Origin: UBA2334 sp049653005 | GTDB taxonomy: Bacteria; Pseudomonadota; Gammaproteobacteria; Burkholderiales; Burkholderiaceae_C | DNA: 64,000 nucleotides | Assembly: GCA_049653005.1 (NCBI GenBank) | Contig: JBASFL010000042.1 | Location: 1-64,000 of the forward strand | Direction: 5' to 3' | Part shown: piece by piece, positions 1 to 9,427 of the stretch | Layout: every line of letters starts with the position of its first letter | Numbering within the stretch: the stretch's first letter is position 1 | Program-made: the position numbers and the translations under genes | The notes under the pieces: generated by a model | Database searches by the model: none | Told to the model about the DNA's origin: nothing | Seen by the model: only the letters and a program-made list of their open reading frames with translations

Positions 1-2
1 TG

Positions 3-131
3 TACAACCACCAATTGCCCCAGTCAGCGCTGAAGTCCAGAACACCCATTCAGGCCATGAAGGACTGGTACGCCCAGCAGCCTGGTTTGTTTATCAAGCG
101 TCCTTATGATCATCCGGGATGCGACACCTAA
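3..131 (+). pseudogene. IS481-family transposase, C-terminal end (cut by window edge)
   Basis: The open frame entering from the left edge encodes 42 residues beginning YNHQLPQSALKSRTP and ending in DHPGCDT before a TAA stop. The pattern YNH-x-LPQ-x(2)-L-x(2)-RTP-x-QA is the conserved tail of IS481/IS3-like DDE transposases, just after the catalytic glutamate. Only the tail is visible, so it cannot be said whether the rest of the gene is intact. Its last bases (109-126) recur exactly at 9460-9477, at the far end of the AbiE/integrase/IS3 block. Confidence 0.75.
109..126 (+). repeat. 18-bp direct repeat, left copy
   Basis: The 18 bases ATCATCCGGGATGCGACA occur here, inside the 3' end of the IS481-type transposase, and again at 9460-9477 in the same orientation. 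A TATG lies just upstream of both copies. The pair brackets the AbiE operon, the giant recombinase and the IS3 element, so it may be an attachment core or the remains of two IS481 ends. Confidence 0.7.
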
Positions 132-313
132 GCGGACAATCAATACAAAGCATTGACCACACCAATTCATGATCGACTCTAGCCCCGCCCGCCCGGGCAG
201 CACAACTCATCAGCCGGGCGACAAAATCGGACACTTGACGCGTCATTTATGGGAAGCAGACGTTTTTCTAAAATTCAGCAGTTTTTCATTTTTTTTATAA
301 AAAATCGCGTTCC
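132..313. other. non-coding stretch between IS481 end and abiEii
   Basis: About 180 bases with no supported gene. It probably contains the terminal inverted repeat of the IS481 element, but the other end of that element is outside the window so this cannot be checked. An AT-rich tract at 270-305 follows the stop of abiEii on the minus strand. Confidence 0.4.
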
Positions 314-1231
314 TTACATTTGTGCAAAACGTCCGGCAAGTTCACGCCGTTGCAAATTGAATTTACTGACGTTCTTTTTCAGACGGATGAGATTCTGCAA
401 CTTCCACTGGAGGGCAGGAAGCTGCGCAGCGTGTGCATATGGCAGCAATGACCAGTCTGGTTCTGCCTGCACCATCGACATCAAAAAATCACGTTGCCTC
501 GGTAACAAGGCTCTTGGCAGCTCTGCCAGCATCTGCCGGCGGGTTTCCAGCAAAGATGCCAAAGACACAGGTGTACGCGTCATACCATCGAACTCAGCGG
601 CAAAAATTGCCTCCAGCTGCTTTTCCTTGGGAAACAAAACCTCATGTGTGGGCCGATTGTGCCCAGCCAGATAGACCACAAAGCAATCAAGCAACGGCTC
701 TTCCCACCCATGTCGCGCCAACATCAACTGCACGTCAAACAGATCGCGTGGATGCTGGCGGTCCAGTGCGGCCACCAACTTGCTGCCATAGAGCTCGGCG
801 TTGTCCAGAACCGGTACCTGAATATTTGCGGCGAACAGGTTTTGAGCTGCGGGTGTCAGTGAACGGCGCTGCGGCGGCAGCACCGTGCCACGGAACACAA
901 AGTTCACCTCCACTTTGACCTCGGCTTGCTGGGAGCGAACGAACATCTTGGCCTCCGTACCGTCTTGGCTCTTGCGCAATGCAGCTTCGTAACCCATCTT
1001 CTGCAGCTTGGATTGCGCAGACGCCAGTTCGTCGGCGATGGTCTTGAGTGCGTCAATGCGCTTGAGAGCATGCGGAATGAAAACCACGTCGATGTCCACA
1101 GACAAACGGGGCATGTCCTGGACAAACAGGTTGATGGCTGTACCACCTTTCATCGCGAATGCCGTTGTGTCGAAGACCGTAGGCGCAACATCAAGCAGCA
1201 ACTGAACCGTGCGGATGTAGATCTCATTCAT
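314..1231 (-). CDS. abiEii: AbiEii/AbiGii-family nucleotidyltransferase toxin
   Basis: This 305-residue protein has the nucleotidyltransferase signature of AbiEii toxins: GGTAINLF at about residues 29-36 followed by DID at 46-48, the metal-binding aspartates, and a later VKVEVN strand. AbiEii toxins of type IV systems transfer nucleotides to a cellular target and halt growth during phage infection. The ATG at 1231 overlaps the TGA of the upstream abiEi in an ATGA, the usual translational coupling of these operons; a GTG three codons earlier is also open. The catalytic residues look intact, so the toxin is probably functional. It is the last gene of the minus-strand group giant recombinase-abiEi-abiEii, a normal place for an addiction or defence cassette on an integrative element. 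Confidence 0.85.
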   Translation of the reverse strand: MNEIYIRTVQLLLDVAPTVFDTTAFAMKGGTAINLFVQDMPRLSVDIDVVFIPHALKRIDALKTIADELASAQSKLQKMGYEAALRKSQDGTEAKMFVRSQQAEVKVEVNFVFRGTVLPPQRRSLTPAAQNLFAANIQVPVLDNAELYGSKLVAALDRQHPRDLFDVQLMLARHGWEEPLLDCFVVYLAGHNRPTHEVLFPKEKQLEAIFAAEFDGMTRTPVSLASLLETRRQMLAELPRALLPRQRDFLMSMVQAEPDWSLLPYAHAAQLPALQWKLQNLIRLKKNVSKFNLQRRELAGRFAQM

Positions 1232-1977
1232 ACCGGACACCTCAAATTCAACCGCTCACCCGACGCCGTGGTTGACACCCACCGCTCACCCCCGCCGAGG
1301 CGCACGCTGTGTTGGCGAGCAAGCTCTGCCCAAGGCAGCCCGAGGTTTTGCGCCAAATTCGATGCCAAGCGCACCACCTTGATGCGCTGAAGATGCACCA
1401 GTAGCTGCTCCAACACGGGTAAACGAAGGGAACGTGCACTTTCCACCAGGTGCGCGGCTTCTTCAAGGCCTTGGCCTTTTCCGACATCGCTCAGTAACTC
1501 CAGAAGCGCCCGTTCTGGCGTTGACACCAGTACATCGGCCGAACCTGACGGCAAGGGAGCCAAACCCGTCATCGGCGGTAGCTCGGCATCGAACAGATGG
1601 GTAGACTGGTAGCTGGCGGGAAACACGGCAGTGAACCATGCTGGCAAATTGGCCGGTGCATCACCCCAAAGGGCCAAATGCTCTTTGAGAGCCAAGTTGT
1701 GGCGAATGCCCCGCCAAGCCAAAGCCGTTTTGCTTGCAACGTGCAAACCCGGTATCGTCCGGGACAGCTGTGTGAGGCATGCGTCGCGGCTGAGCGCATC
1801 ACCCGGCAGCAGGTAGACGCCACGCCCCAATCGTTGCAACCATCCCTCTTCAGCCAAGCGAGCCGTCTGCTTGGTATTGAGCCCCTTTTCTTGCAGCCAT
1901 GCCGCGGTCAGGGGGGTACCTCGTGGCAGCTCGTGCAACAGGTTTCGGAATAAAAAAGACGGATTAGTTCGCAACAC
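1228..1977 (-). CDS. abiEi: AbiEi-family antitoxin / transcriptional repressor
   Basis: The 249-residue product matches AbiEi antitoxins in size, position and architecture. An N-terminal winged-helix region (about 15-60, with TPLTAAWLQEKGLNTKQ and RLGRGVYLLPGDA) is followed by a helical C-terminal domain containing STPERALLELL. Known AbiEi proteins repress their own operon and neutralise the AbiEii nucleotidyltransferase. The start is GTG at 1977. An inverted repeat TTCGCA-N5-TGCGAA (1968-1984) straddles this start and is a plausible autoregulatory operator. The stop overlaps the ATG of abiEii. The gene begins 55 bases past the stop of the giant recombinase on the same strand. Confidence 0.82.
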   Translation of the reverse strand: MLRTNPSFLFRNLLHELPRGTPLTAAWLQEKGLNTKQTARLAEEGWLQRLGRGVYLLPGDALSRDACLTQLSRTIPGLHVASKTALAWRGIRHNLALKEHLALWGDAPANLPAWFTAVFPASYQSTHLFDAELPPMTGLAPLPSGSADVLVSTPERALLELLSDVGKGQGLEEAAHLVESARSLRLPVLEQLLVHLQRIKVVRLASNLAQNLGLPWAELARQHSVRLGGGERWVSTTASGERLNLRCPV

Positions 1978-1984
1978 ATGCGAA
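1968..1984. promoter_or_regulatory. inverted repeat over the abiEi start (candidate AbiEi operator)
   Basis: TTCGCA, five bases, TGCGAA forms a perfect 6+6 dyad across the GTG start of abiEi. AbiEi antitoxins are known to bind inverted repeats in their own promoter. The match to that behaviour is inferred from position and symmetry only. Confidence 0.5.
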
Positions 1985-2032
1985 TTATCTCGATTTTTTT
2001 ATGCCCACACAAATAACCAGCTGCACTGGCAC

Positions 2033-5000
2033 TCACTGCATTCGGCTCAACACAAGACCAAGCGTTCGCCATAACACTCCCGGCAATGGAGATCGCCTGG
2101 CATTTTTCGTACCGAGAGAGAGACCCAAAGTGTCAACGGCTTTGGCAGAACCGCTGGAGCGCTCGAGAACTTGGGCCTCGAACCCGTGCGCCTCGATCAG
2201 CGCCCCCCACATCTGCCTGTGCTCATCGGCTGGGGCCGCCTTGTACCGCCAGAAGGACACACACCCGCGTGGAAGATCCATTTTTCTGAAGATCTGCAGC
2301 AATGTGGCCAGGTCCTGCTGAACTGCAAGCAGTGCATCAGTGGCAAGGTCGACAACAGGCCCCTCTGGACAGGCACCTGGCGTTTTTTTGATCTGGCGAG
2401 GCCCGAACCAGAACATGGGCGGCTTGTCTTCCCAATATGTTCCGGCCAGTTCAACCAGTCGAGTCACGTCCACGCGGTCCAACCGGTCAACACCTGCCAT
2501 CAACTGCGCTCGCAAGTCCAAAGCGTGTCGGGGCTCATGCCAATTTTGAACCTCCTGGGCTGACGCCAACGGCAAAGCACCCGGCAATTCGTCAGCCGCT
2601 CCGAACCCATCGCTCTGTGCAAATTCAAACAGAACTTCCGCCACCGGCTTCGACCAAGGATTGACTGGCGCGGCAACTGCGCCGCCTTGCACAACGACCG
2701 CCGGGAGCGGTACGTAGCCTGACACCGCTGTCTTGTGCAACGCTGAGGCAGCCTCGAAACGAAGCCCGGTCAACCGACCTCGCTCACGCACCGGCAGAAC
2801 CACCTCTGAAAACTGATGGTTCAGAAACAAGGCAGCCATCAGGTCGAGCGTGTGCACGTAATTCGTCAATGACACCTCGTACGAAGAATGTCCCAGCATG
2901 CGAGGGATGACTAGGAAATCACCGGCTGAGAGTTGGGGCTTCAGGATCGAACCCAGCAGGGCCGGACTGGCCTGCATTTCCTCATGAATGGATGGGTGAC
3001 CGGCAAACACGTCCGCCCATGCCACTTGGCGTGCAAAGAACACTTTGAAGGCCATCCATGATGCAAACGAATGCCTCAGGTGGTGCAATTTGAGTTGGTC
3101 ATCCCCGGCCACCTCCCTCAACAGATCGATGGCATCGCGCGAAAGGGTGTCGTGTTCATGGCTGGGAAAAAGCCGCGCTCGCATGGGAGCCGATGGGATG
3201 CGGGCGTCCACGCTTTGCTCACACGCTTCAGCCAGCCATTGGCGCTCCTGGTCATTCAACAGCTGACGGATGGGCAAGCTCCTTTGAGAGAAGCCGGTTT
3301 TCAGAGTGTGAGTGATTTCTCGGTAAGGAACCGTGTGGCTGCTTGCATCCGCATATGGGCGGATGTCTTTGTAGGGTCGGATGTGGATGCGCCCATCGCC
3401 CGACAAATCAATGTCTCCGCGCCTCAGGCACAGAATTTCCCGCCTGCGCATCCCCAACCGGAAGGCCAGGACAATCAACAAGCGCATGCGGGTCTGCCTG
3501 GCCCGACCTTCTATACGCTTGCCCACAATGCGGACCGCCGATTCAGCAAGAACCCGTTTGTAGGTGTCGAAGTCGATCACCTGACGGTCCACACCGTCTG
3601 CTCGCGACTGGATTGCGGCATCTGGGGCCAACTTGAAACGATCTCGGATCTCCGCGATCAAAGACGAGACGGCTCTGCGCAGCTTGGACGGCACTTCATC
3701 CCAGGCCTCCATCAGCGCATCCGACAAATCCTCCAAAGTGGCCGAACCAGTGGACGGACCGACACTGTCCCGCAGATACCCGCTCAGCCAAGCTGCCGCC
3801 TCCGACCCTGCGGGGTCGACGCCTGGGGCCCAACCATACGGCGGCTCGTGTGACGCGCCATCCACCACAGTGAATGGCTGCAGACCAGCAACCGGTGGGT
3901 CGTCGTTCAGCCCGAAACCTTGGCCTGATCGGGTTTTGGGCAACGGGTCCTCATCCCACCAACCCAATTCACGCGCCAGAGGGCCCTGGACACTTTGGTC
4001 ATTCAGGCTGCCTCCCAGATGAGCAGCAATCAATGGGGGCAGGTGCATATGGCCAAACCATCGGATCCCATGCACCCAATTGGACAAATTTGCGGCGACT
4101 TTCGCCGACTGCGGTCGAAAGTAACTGTATTCGTCGCGTACACGGGTTGGGATGACGTCCGGAATGACAGGCAACGGCTTAGCATGCGTTGTCAAAACAT
4201 CCACAAAACCCCTGACATCGCGCATGCGTCCCTGCAGCCCTTTGATACGGTAGTCGTACGACGTGTCAAACACATGGGTCTTGCTAACGGATGGGGTGAG
4301 CAGGCTGTGTACACACGCTCGCCAGCGCTCCTCGTCCGCTGTCATGTTCAGCATCGTGCACAACGCCAACTTGACCTTGGCCTCTTCCGCTTGGAAAACC
4401 TGACGGGTGGCGGCCTGTGCTTCAGGGGTTTGAACGTCTGCAAGCACAGCTGCAAAAGACGGCTCTTTGAGCGAATGCACACAACGTTCAGACCACTGCC
4501 GGGCGCGCACGGCCATGGCGACCCTCTCTAACGTGAATGGGCTGACACGGGCATGTGCGGTCATCGCCACCCGCATGGTGGGCATCGTGGGATCTTGGAC
4601 CAGGCACAGCAAGTACGACAGGTTCAACCCGTGCGCGGCCACGCTGCGCTGCATCTCACCGTTGGCCACCCACTCAACCACCTGTGCCTCCAGCACTTTG
4701 GCGTGCTGTTCGTGTCCGCCTTTCAATGCCTCCACATCTTCTGTTTTCAGGGGCCCGACTAAGGGAGACAACGGGCCGTCCAGACCCAGCACGTACCGTG
4801 CAAATGGCAAGTCCACAGACGACAGCTTCGCGTGCCATGGTTTCAGGTGGTCGAGGCCGCGCTTGGTATCGGCACGTTTGAGCCGCAACGCCACCCAAGC
4901 CTTCCAGCCTTCAAAAGCAACAGGATCAACTCCTGCCTTGTCGGTTGTCTGCGTTGGGTCAACAGAGCGCTTGGAAGCAGGCGGCTGGGTTTTTCGACGG

Positions 5001-7882
5001 ATTTCACGAGCCGCCTGCCTGCATTGCCTGGCGATTTCGGTGCCCTTGGGGCGCATGGCACGAGGCACGTCCAACCTCTCCAAACCGAATGCCTGTGCAC
5101 ACCGCTTCAGTGCTGAGTACAAATTCTCGTGGTGACGTCCCATGTTGAACACGGAATGCCGGTCGTGTACCCTGTCGGCCAGGGCGCCGTGCCCCAGAAC
5201 GGCATCCAAGCCATCACCGTCGATACCCTGTTGGGCAAGTTCGCGACGCAGGAGGGCGCGGTTAAAGTTCGCCGGCCAACGCGATCCCAAAAGTGAGTTG
5301 ATCCGCCGCTGAATCCATGCGGGGGTAAGGTCTTTCGGCAGCTCTCCCCCATCAAACACGACAAATCCATACGGCAACACCGTTCTGTTGCGGGTTGGGA
5401 CGGGGCTTTTTGAGGTGGCTTTGGTCTTCTTTGATTGCTTGTCCCAACGGAGCCTGAAGAGCGTTTGTACTTGTGTCAGCAGCTGAAATGCGTTGCCCAG
5501 CAGCGGGGATATCACACCCGAGCGGGATTCGTCTCGATCTGCGGTGCGCTTGTCTTCCAGACTGACCCAGTTCCGATCGCTGCCCTCAAGCCACTGCTGA
5601 TATATCAACACTGGATATCGCGTGGCCCTCTGGCTGGTTTGCAATGCCTGTACCACCCAGACCCAGAACACCACATCGTCATGCCACTGCCTCCAACGGA
5701 CTGGATCGCTCCAAGGGACTGGGCTGACCTCACCGGCTTGACCGGCGACCACAGAGGCAATTTCTGTTGTGGGGAAAGGAATCGATGCCTTCGGCGTGGC
5801 GGCCTTCCCTTTCGGCTTGACGGTCGCATCCAGCAAAGGAAAAACCCTGGCCTGTTCCCTGGCCTTGCGCGCCAACTCCTGCACCTTTGTCATCTGGGGC
5901 AAGAACTTGGCCCCTGCAAAGGACTCCGGCCAATCGGCCATCGACACGGCAGGGTGCATTTCCGGCACACAAAGGCCCATGCGCTGATGTGCATTCAAGA
6001 CCCAAGCCACAAGCTCATCAGGTGCATGGGACGCGTAGAACATCCGGGGCTCTTTGGATTCGGCAAGGGTCCCTGCCAACATCCAAGCGATGGTTTTGTC
6101 CGGTGCCAGGTTGAGTAGGGTGATGCGCAGGTCGCGCGACATCAGCGCTTCGGTAACGCTGCGATCTACCACGTCGCCATGGAGCGCGCCCAACACGGCC
6201 TGCACTTCCTGCAATCGCTTTTCCGGCTTTTTACGCCAGCCAAACACTTTGGATTGCTTCACCTGGCGCAACTGATGTGCGCGGACAAGCGCAGCGGCCA
6301 GCCCGCTGTAGTCCGGAACCACCACGTGATCCACGCGAGGAACCCCGTCCGTGAAGTTCTCTGAGATGACTGGATTGGGCAGTCGCAAGGGCCATCTCCA
6401 GTGATACCTCCCGTCAATCTCGCCAACCCCCAACACATCAGACTTGACCAGATCCCACTCTTCACCGTCCAAGCAAACCAATTGCCCGGTCTCCTCCAAC
6501 GAACGGCCGCACACCCAGGCCACAGCCACCAAAGCCCTGGGCCACCACACGTCTGGAACAGGCTCGGCGACCACCGAGGTGACTTCAGCGACCAAGGAGA
6601 CAAGGGCTTGCCTTTCGGACGGACTGAGTGTGTTGTGATCCCAGGGAAAACCTTGTCGAATCATGGCGAGGTTATGACTCTGGGCCTTTGCCTTGGCCAT
6701 GTGACTTCTGATGTCGGCCGGGTTGATCAGTTGGAGGCCCGTACGCCGGGGCGCCTCCACGCCGGTGTCATCTGGTACCTCATCTTCCTCGGCCTTACCG
6801 ACGATTTCTTGGCTCGGTATCCATGTGATGAACTCAGGGAGATCCTCGGGTGGTTTTTCATGCGGGATCCTCTGGTGCCCGCCGATGTGCCCCCCGCTCT
6901 TAGTGGCGCGGGTGCCACCGCCACCGTCGCTGCGGGTGGAAGGATCGCGGACGTAGGTGTGATCCAGAATTTTTTCTGCCACCAACCTGAACGCGTTTGC
7001 GAACTCCAACCGTTCCTTTTGCAAGCCTGCATCGGCGGACTTCCACCGTGCGACCTGATTCTCCAAATACTGAAACCCAGTCAAACCTGCATGAAGGTCA
7101 TCAGTACAGAAGGAAACTGCGACATTTAGGAAATCAGCATGCTTAAATTCGGAAAGACGGCGCAATCCACGCCCGACAGCTTGAAATGAGATATCCGTCA
7201 ACTCGTAGATTGCATCTGAGGCCGTCACCGCCTCTTGTTGTTGAGGTTCAATCTCATCATGAGTTCCACCAGTCGATCCAATTTCCCCATCCTTGTGCCT
7301 CAATTTCTCGCGTAATGTTGCAATGGATTGACTTGCCTCCAGACGGGAAAGGTAGTCCTCCCAACCGATGGATTGCTCGGACAAAACCATACATTGCACC
7401 CGAGTCCACCACCATTGCAACCGTTTGAAATTTTCAGATTCTTGCGCCTCACCAACATTGATCTCATAACGATTCCACAGAGCGGAATACATGCCATTGC
7501 TGGTGAACCCGTGACGGGACAGTGGGTGTCTGTCCTCACTGAATTTGGAGTACCAGCAAGCGTCTGATTCGATTGCCTTCATATCAAACTGGGAAATGGC
7601 ATGCAGCAGAATGATCAAGCCTTGGGACCATTCTTCGAGCACTTTCCAATGGCTTTGCTGGGATGAACTAAGTTCCGCGAGAGCGGATAGCCTGTCTTTT
7701 TCTTGCGCAATGGAGGAGAGTAGGTTTTCCGTTATACCGCGCAGACCACGTCCTTCCCACTGGGCCCACATACCCAACAAGACCTTCTGTACTGCCGGAA
7801 GATCTTCAGGACGAACCGCCCGATCCAGAAGATCACGGAGTCCACCTCGACTTACAAAAGCGACTTGTTCAAAATCAGTCAT
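2033..7882 (-). CDS. giant tyrosine recombinase/integrase (1949 aa)
   Basis: This single open frame encodes 1949 residues, several times the 300-450 usual for tyrosine recombinases. The C-terminal part is a canonical catalytic domain: the first arginine in RLGMRRREIL (about residue 1478), HLRHSF (about 1599-1604), GHSS (about 1664) and the nucleophile tyrosine in LTNYVH (about 1676). A second, diverged copy of the fold seems to lie around residues 430-940: CGRSLEETGQLV resembles the first-arginine helix, and NRALLRREL followed by VLGHG resembles the HxxR...GH region with the first histidine missing. Between and around these are long unrecognised helical regions, and a Gly/basic linker near residues 315-335. 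It probably catalyses integration or excision of the element carrying AbiE. The frame is unbroken, so selection has kept it. No neighbouring excisionase was recognised. Confidence 0.85.
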   Translation of the reverse strand: MTDFEQVAFVSRGGLRDLLDRAVRPEDLPAVQKVLLGMWAQWEGRGLRGITENLLSSIAQEKDRLSALAELSSSQQSHWKVLEEWSQGLIILLHAISQFDMKAIESDACWYSKFSEDRHPLSRHGFTSNGMYSALWNRYEINVGEAQESENFKRLQWWWTRVQCMVLSEQSIGWEDYLSRLEASQSIATLREKLRHKDGEIGSTGGTHDEIEPQQQEAVTASDAIYELTDISFQAVGRGLRRLSEFKHADFLNVAVSFCTDDLHAGLTGFQYLENQVARWKSADAGLQKERLEFANAFRLVAEKILDHTYVRDPSTRSDGGGGTRATKSGGHIGGHQRIPHEKPPEDLPEFITWIPSQEIVGKAEEDEVPDDTGVEAPRRTGLQLINPADIRSHMAKAKAQSHNLAMIRQGFPWDHNTLSPSERQALVSLVAEVTSVVAEPVPDVWWPRALVAVAWVCGRSLEETGQLVCLDGEEWDLVKSDVLGVGEIDGRYHWRWPLRLPNPVISENFTDGVPRVDHVVVPDYSGLAAALVRAHQLRQVKQSKVFGWRKKPEKRLQEVQAVLGALHGDVVDRSVTEALMSRDLRITLLNLAPDKTIAWMLAGTLAESKEPRMFYASHAPDELVAWVLNAHQRMGLCVPEMHPAVSMADWPESFAGAKFLPQMTKVQELARKAREQARVFPLLDATVKPKGKAATPKASIPFPTTEIASVVAGQAGEVSPVPWSDPVRWRQWHDDVVFWVWVVQALQTSQRATRYPVLIYQQWLEGSDRNWVSLEDKRTADRDESRSGVISPLLGNAFQLLTQVQTLFRLRWDKQSKKTKATSKSPVPTRNRTVLPYGFVVFDGGELPKDLTPAWIQRRINSLLGSRWPANFNRALLRRELAQQGIDGDGLDAVLGHGALADRVHDRHSVFNMGRHHENLYSALKRCAQAFGLERLDVPRAMRPKGTEIARQCRQAAREIRRKTQPPASKRSVDPTQTTDKAGVDPVAFEGWKAWVALRLKRADTKRGLDHLKPWHAKLSSVDLPFARYVLGLDGPLSPLVGPLKTEDVEALKGGHEQHAKVLEAQVVEWVANGEMQRSVAAHGLNLSYLLCLVQDPTMPTMRVAMTAHARVSPFTLERVAMAVRARQWSERCVHSLKEPSFAAVLADVQTPEAQAATRQVFQAEEAKVKLALCTMLNMTADEERWRACVHSLLTPSVSKTHVFDTSYDYRIKGLQGRMRDVRGFVDVLTTHAKPLPVIPDVIPTRVRDEYSYFRPQSAKVAANLSNWVHGIRWFGHMHLPPLIAAHLGGSLNDQSVQGPLARELGWWDEDPLPKTRSGQGFGLNDDPPVAGLQPFTVVDGASHEPPYGWAPGVDPAGSEAAAWLSGYLRDSVGPSTGSATLEDLSDALMEAWDEVPSKLRRAVSSLIAEIRDRFKLAPDAAIQSRADGVDRQVIDFDTYKRVLAESAVRIVGKRIEGRARQTRMRLLIVLAFRLGMRRREILCLRRGDIDLSGDGRIHIRPYKDIRPYADASSHTVPYREITHTLKTGFSQRSLPIRQLLNDQERQWLAEACEQSVDARIPSAPMRARLFPSHEHDTLSRDAIDLLREVAGDDQLKLHHLRHSFASWMAFKVFFARQVAWADVFAGHPSIHEEMQASPALLGSILKPQLSAGDFLVIPRMLGHSSYEVSLTNYVHTLDLMAALFLNHQFSEVVLPVRERGRLTGLRFEAASALHKTAVSGYVPLPAVVVQGGAVAAPVNPWSKPVAEVLFEFAQSDGFGAADELPGALPLASAQEVQNWHEPRHALDLRAQLMAGVDRLDRVDVTRLVELAGTYWEDKPPMFWFGPRQIKKTPGACPEGPVVDLATDALLAVQQDLATLLQIFRKMDLPRGCVSFWRYKAAPADEHRQMWGALIEAHGFEAQVLERSSGSAKAVDTLGLSLGTKNARRSPLPGVLWRTLGLVLSRMQ

Positions 7883-8235
7883 TTATTTCAACCATCAACA
7901 GATACGATGGCCAAATGATATCTGGTTTTTATCAGGGATTTTTCTTATGATTTAATGTCTCATTATGAATTAATGCCTGTATACATTCATACACAAACAC
8001 CATATATGCATACGAGCCACTTAAATTTGATGCTGGATAGCAAAAATTCAGTATATCAACCAGCTTTGTAGATTTGACTTAGGGCGAAACCCCTCCCAAA
8101 TCAGTCAATATTGGAAAAGCTCAGCACTAAAATTTACAGCCCTGGAAACGTGAGAGCATGCGCAAATTAGTCGGTCCTGATTTATTCAAATCCAAGCGCC
8201 GACAGGGCGCGGGATAGGGCCAGGGAGTGCGCGGG
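7883..8235. other. AT-rich leader upstream of the giant recombinase
   Basis: About 350 bases without a gene. The part next to the recombinase start (7890-8060) is markedly AT-rich compared with the host segments and presumably holds its promoter. The rest is GC-richer and runs to the inverted repeat of the IS3 element at 8236. Confidence 0.5.
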
Positions 8236-8260
8236 TGAACAGCCCCGGTTTTGAAGGAGG
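8236..8260 (+). repeat. IS3 left terminal inverted repeat
   Basis: Begins TGAACAGCCCCGGTTTTGAA and pairs with the reverse complement of 9428-9452 with three mismatches. The terminal TG is typical of IS3-family ends. Confidence 0.85.
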
Positions 8261-8314
8261 CTGGTTGGTTTAAGTTGCCACCTCTGTCGAGGTGTCACTG
8301 TTGGCGAGTTGCCT

Positions 8315-9082
8315 TCAGTAGTTTGCCTCAGCCTCTGCCGGAGGGATGCCCCCAATCGGCGTGAGCAGTCGGGTGTGGTTGAACCAGTGCACCCCTTGCA
8401 GGGTGGCCAGCTCCACGGATTCCCTGGTCTTCCAGGGGCCCCGGCGGTGAATCAACTCGGCCTTGTACAGCCCGTTGATGGTTTCTGCCAGCGCGTTGTC
8501 GTAGCTGTCGCCCCTGCTGCCCACCGATGGCTGTATGCCCGCCTGGTCCAAGCGTTCGGTGTAGCGTATGGAAACGTACTGACTGACCCGCCAGCCCACG
8601 ATGCGACGGGCGTACACGTCAACAACAAAGGCCACGTACAGCCAGCCCTGCCATGTGGAGACGTAGGTGAAGCCCGACACCCACAGTTCGTTGGGTCGGC
8701 TGGCATGGAAGTGCCGGTTGACGTGGTCCAGCGGACACGGCGCCGAGGTGTCTGGCGTGGTGGTGCGCACCGTCTTGCCACGGCGTGCCCCTTGCAAGCC
8801 CAGGGCACGCATGAGCCTCTCCACGGTACAACGTGCCACCCGGATGCCCTCGCAGTTCATTTGCAGCCAGATCTTGTCGGCCCCGTAGACCTGCCAGTTG
8901 GCGTGCCACACGCGCTGGATGTCGGTGGCCAATATCTCGTCACGAACAGCACGCTGGCTGCGCAGTTCGGGTCGGCGCTGGCGGGCTGCGTGGCGCCAGT
9001 AACACGACGGGGCCATCTGCAACACCCGGCAGATGGGCTCGACCCCGAAATCATCACGGTGGCGGTCGATGTAGGCCTTCAC
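8315..9082 (-). pseudogene. IS3 OrfB transposase with lost catalytic residues
   Basis: The frame carries the IS3-family integrase-like core, ending with the conserved ETINGLYKAELIHRRGPW, which holds the third catalytic residue, and WFNHTRLL. Two defects are visible. The usual WVxDFTYV reads WVSGFTYV, so the first catalytic aspartate is a glycine. The sequence then jumps from VGWRVS straight to QYVSIRYTERL, whereas relatives have about 35 residues between these motifs, including the second catalytic aspartate in HSDRGVQYVS. The junction lies at about 8572-8580, where CAGT occurs back to back, as expected for a slip between short direct repeats. The frame stays open. A GTG at 9082 overlaps the orfA stop; a longer open frame upstream is not coding. 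The product should be inactive. Confidence 0.85.
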
Positions 9083-9402
9083 GACTTGAGTCGGCGGTCG
9101 AGCTCCGCCTGCGCGAAAAACGCGCTGGCCGTCTTCAGGATGTCGTTGGCCCGGCGCAGCTCCTTGACCTCGCGCTCCAGCTCTTTGATGCGCTGGGCAT
9201 CTGACGCGGTGGTGCCGGGGCGCTGGCCGTTGTCGGCATCGGCCTTCTTGACCCAGTCGTTCAAGGTCTGCGGTACACAGCCAATCTTGGGCGCAATGGA
9301 CTCCACGGCGGCCCAAAGTGAAGGGTGGTCTGCGCGGCATTCCTGAACCAGGCGAACAGCCCGCTCACGGACCTCGGGTGAGTACTTGTTTGACTTTGTC
9401 AT
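9079..9402 (-). CDS. IS3-family OrfA (DNA-binding helix-turn-helix protein)
   Basis: This 107-residue protein is a typical IS3 OrfA. It begins MTKSNKYSPEVRERAVRLV, has a helix-turn-helix up to about residue 55 (PQTLNDWVKKA), then a leucine-zipper segment (IKELEREVKELRRANDILK). OrfA binds the element ends and normally forms part of the OrfAB transposase. It overlaps the GTG of orfB in a GTGA. No A6G-type slippery run is visible at the junction, so OrfAB production by frameshift is not obvious here. The gene looks intact although its partner is defective. Confidence 0.85.
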   Translation of the reverse strand: MTKSNKYSPEVRERAVRLVQECRADHPSLWAAVESIAPKIGCVPQTLNDWVKKADADNGQRPGTTASDAQRIKELEREVKELRRANDILKTASAFFAQAELDRRLKS

Positions 9403-9427
9403 GGCTCCATCTTCTCAAGTGTTGGTG

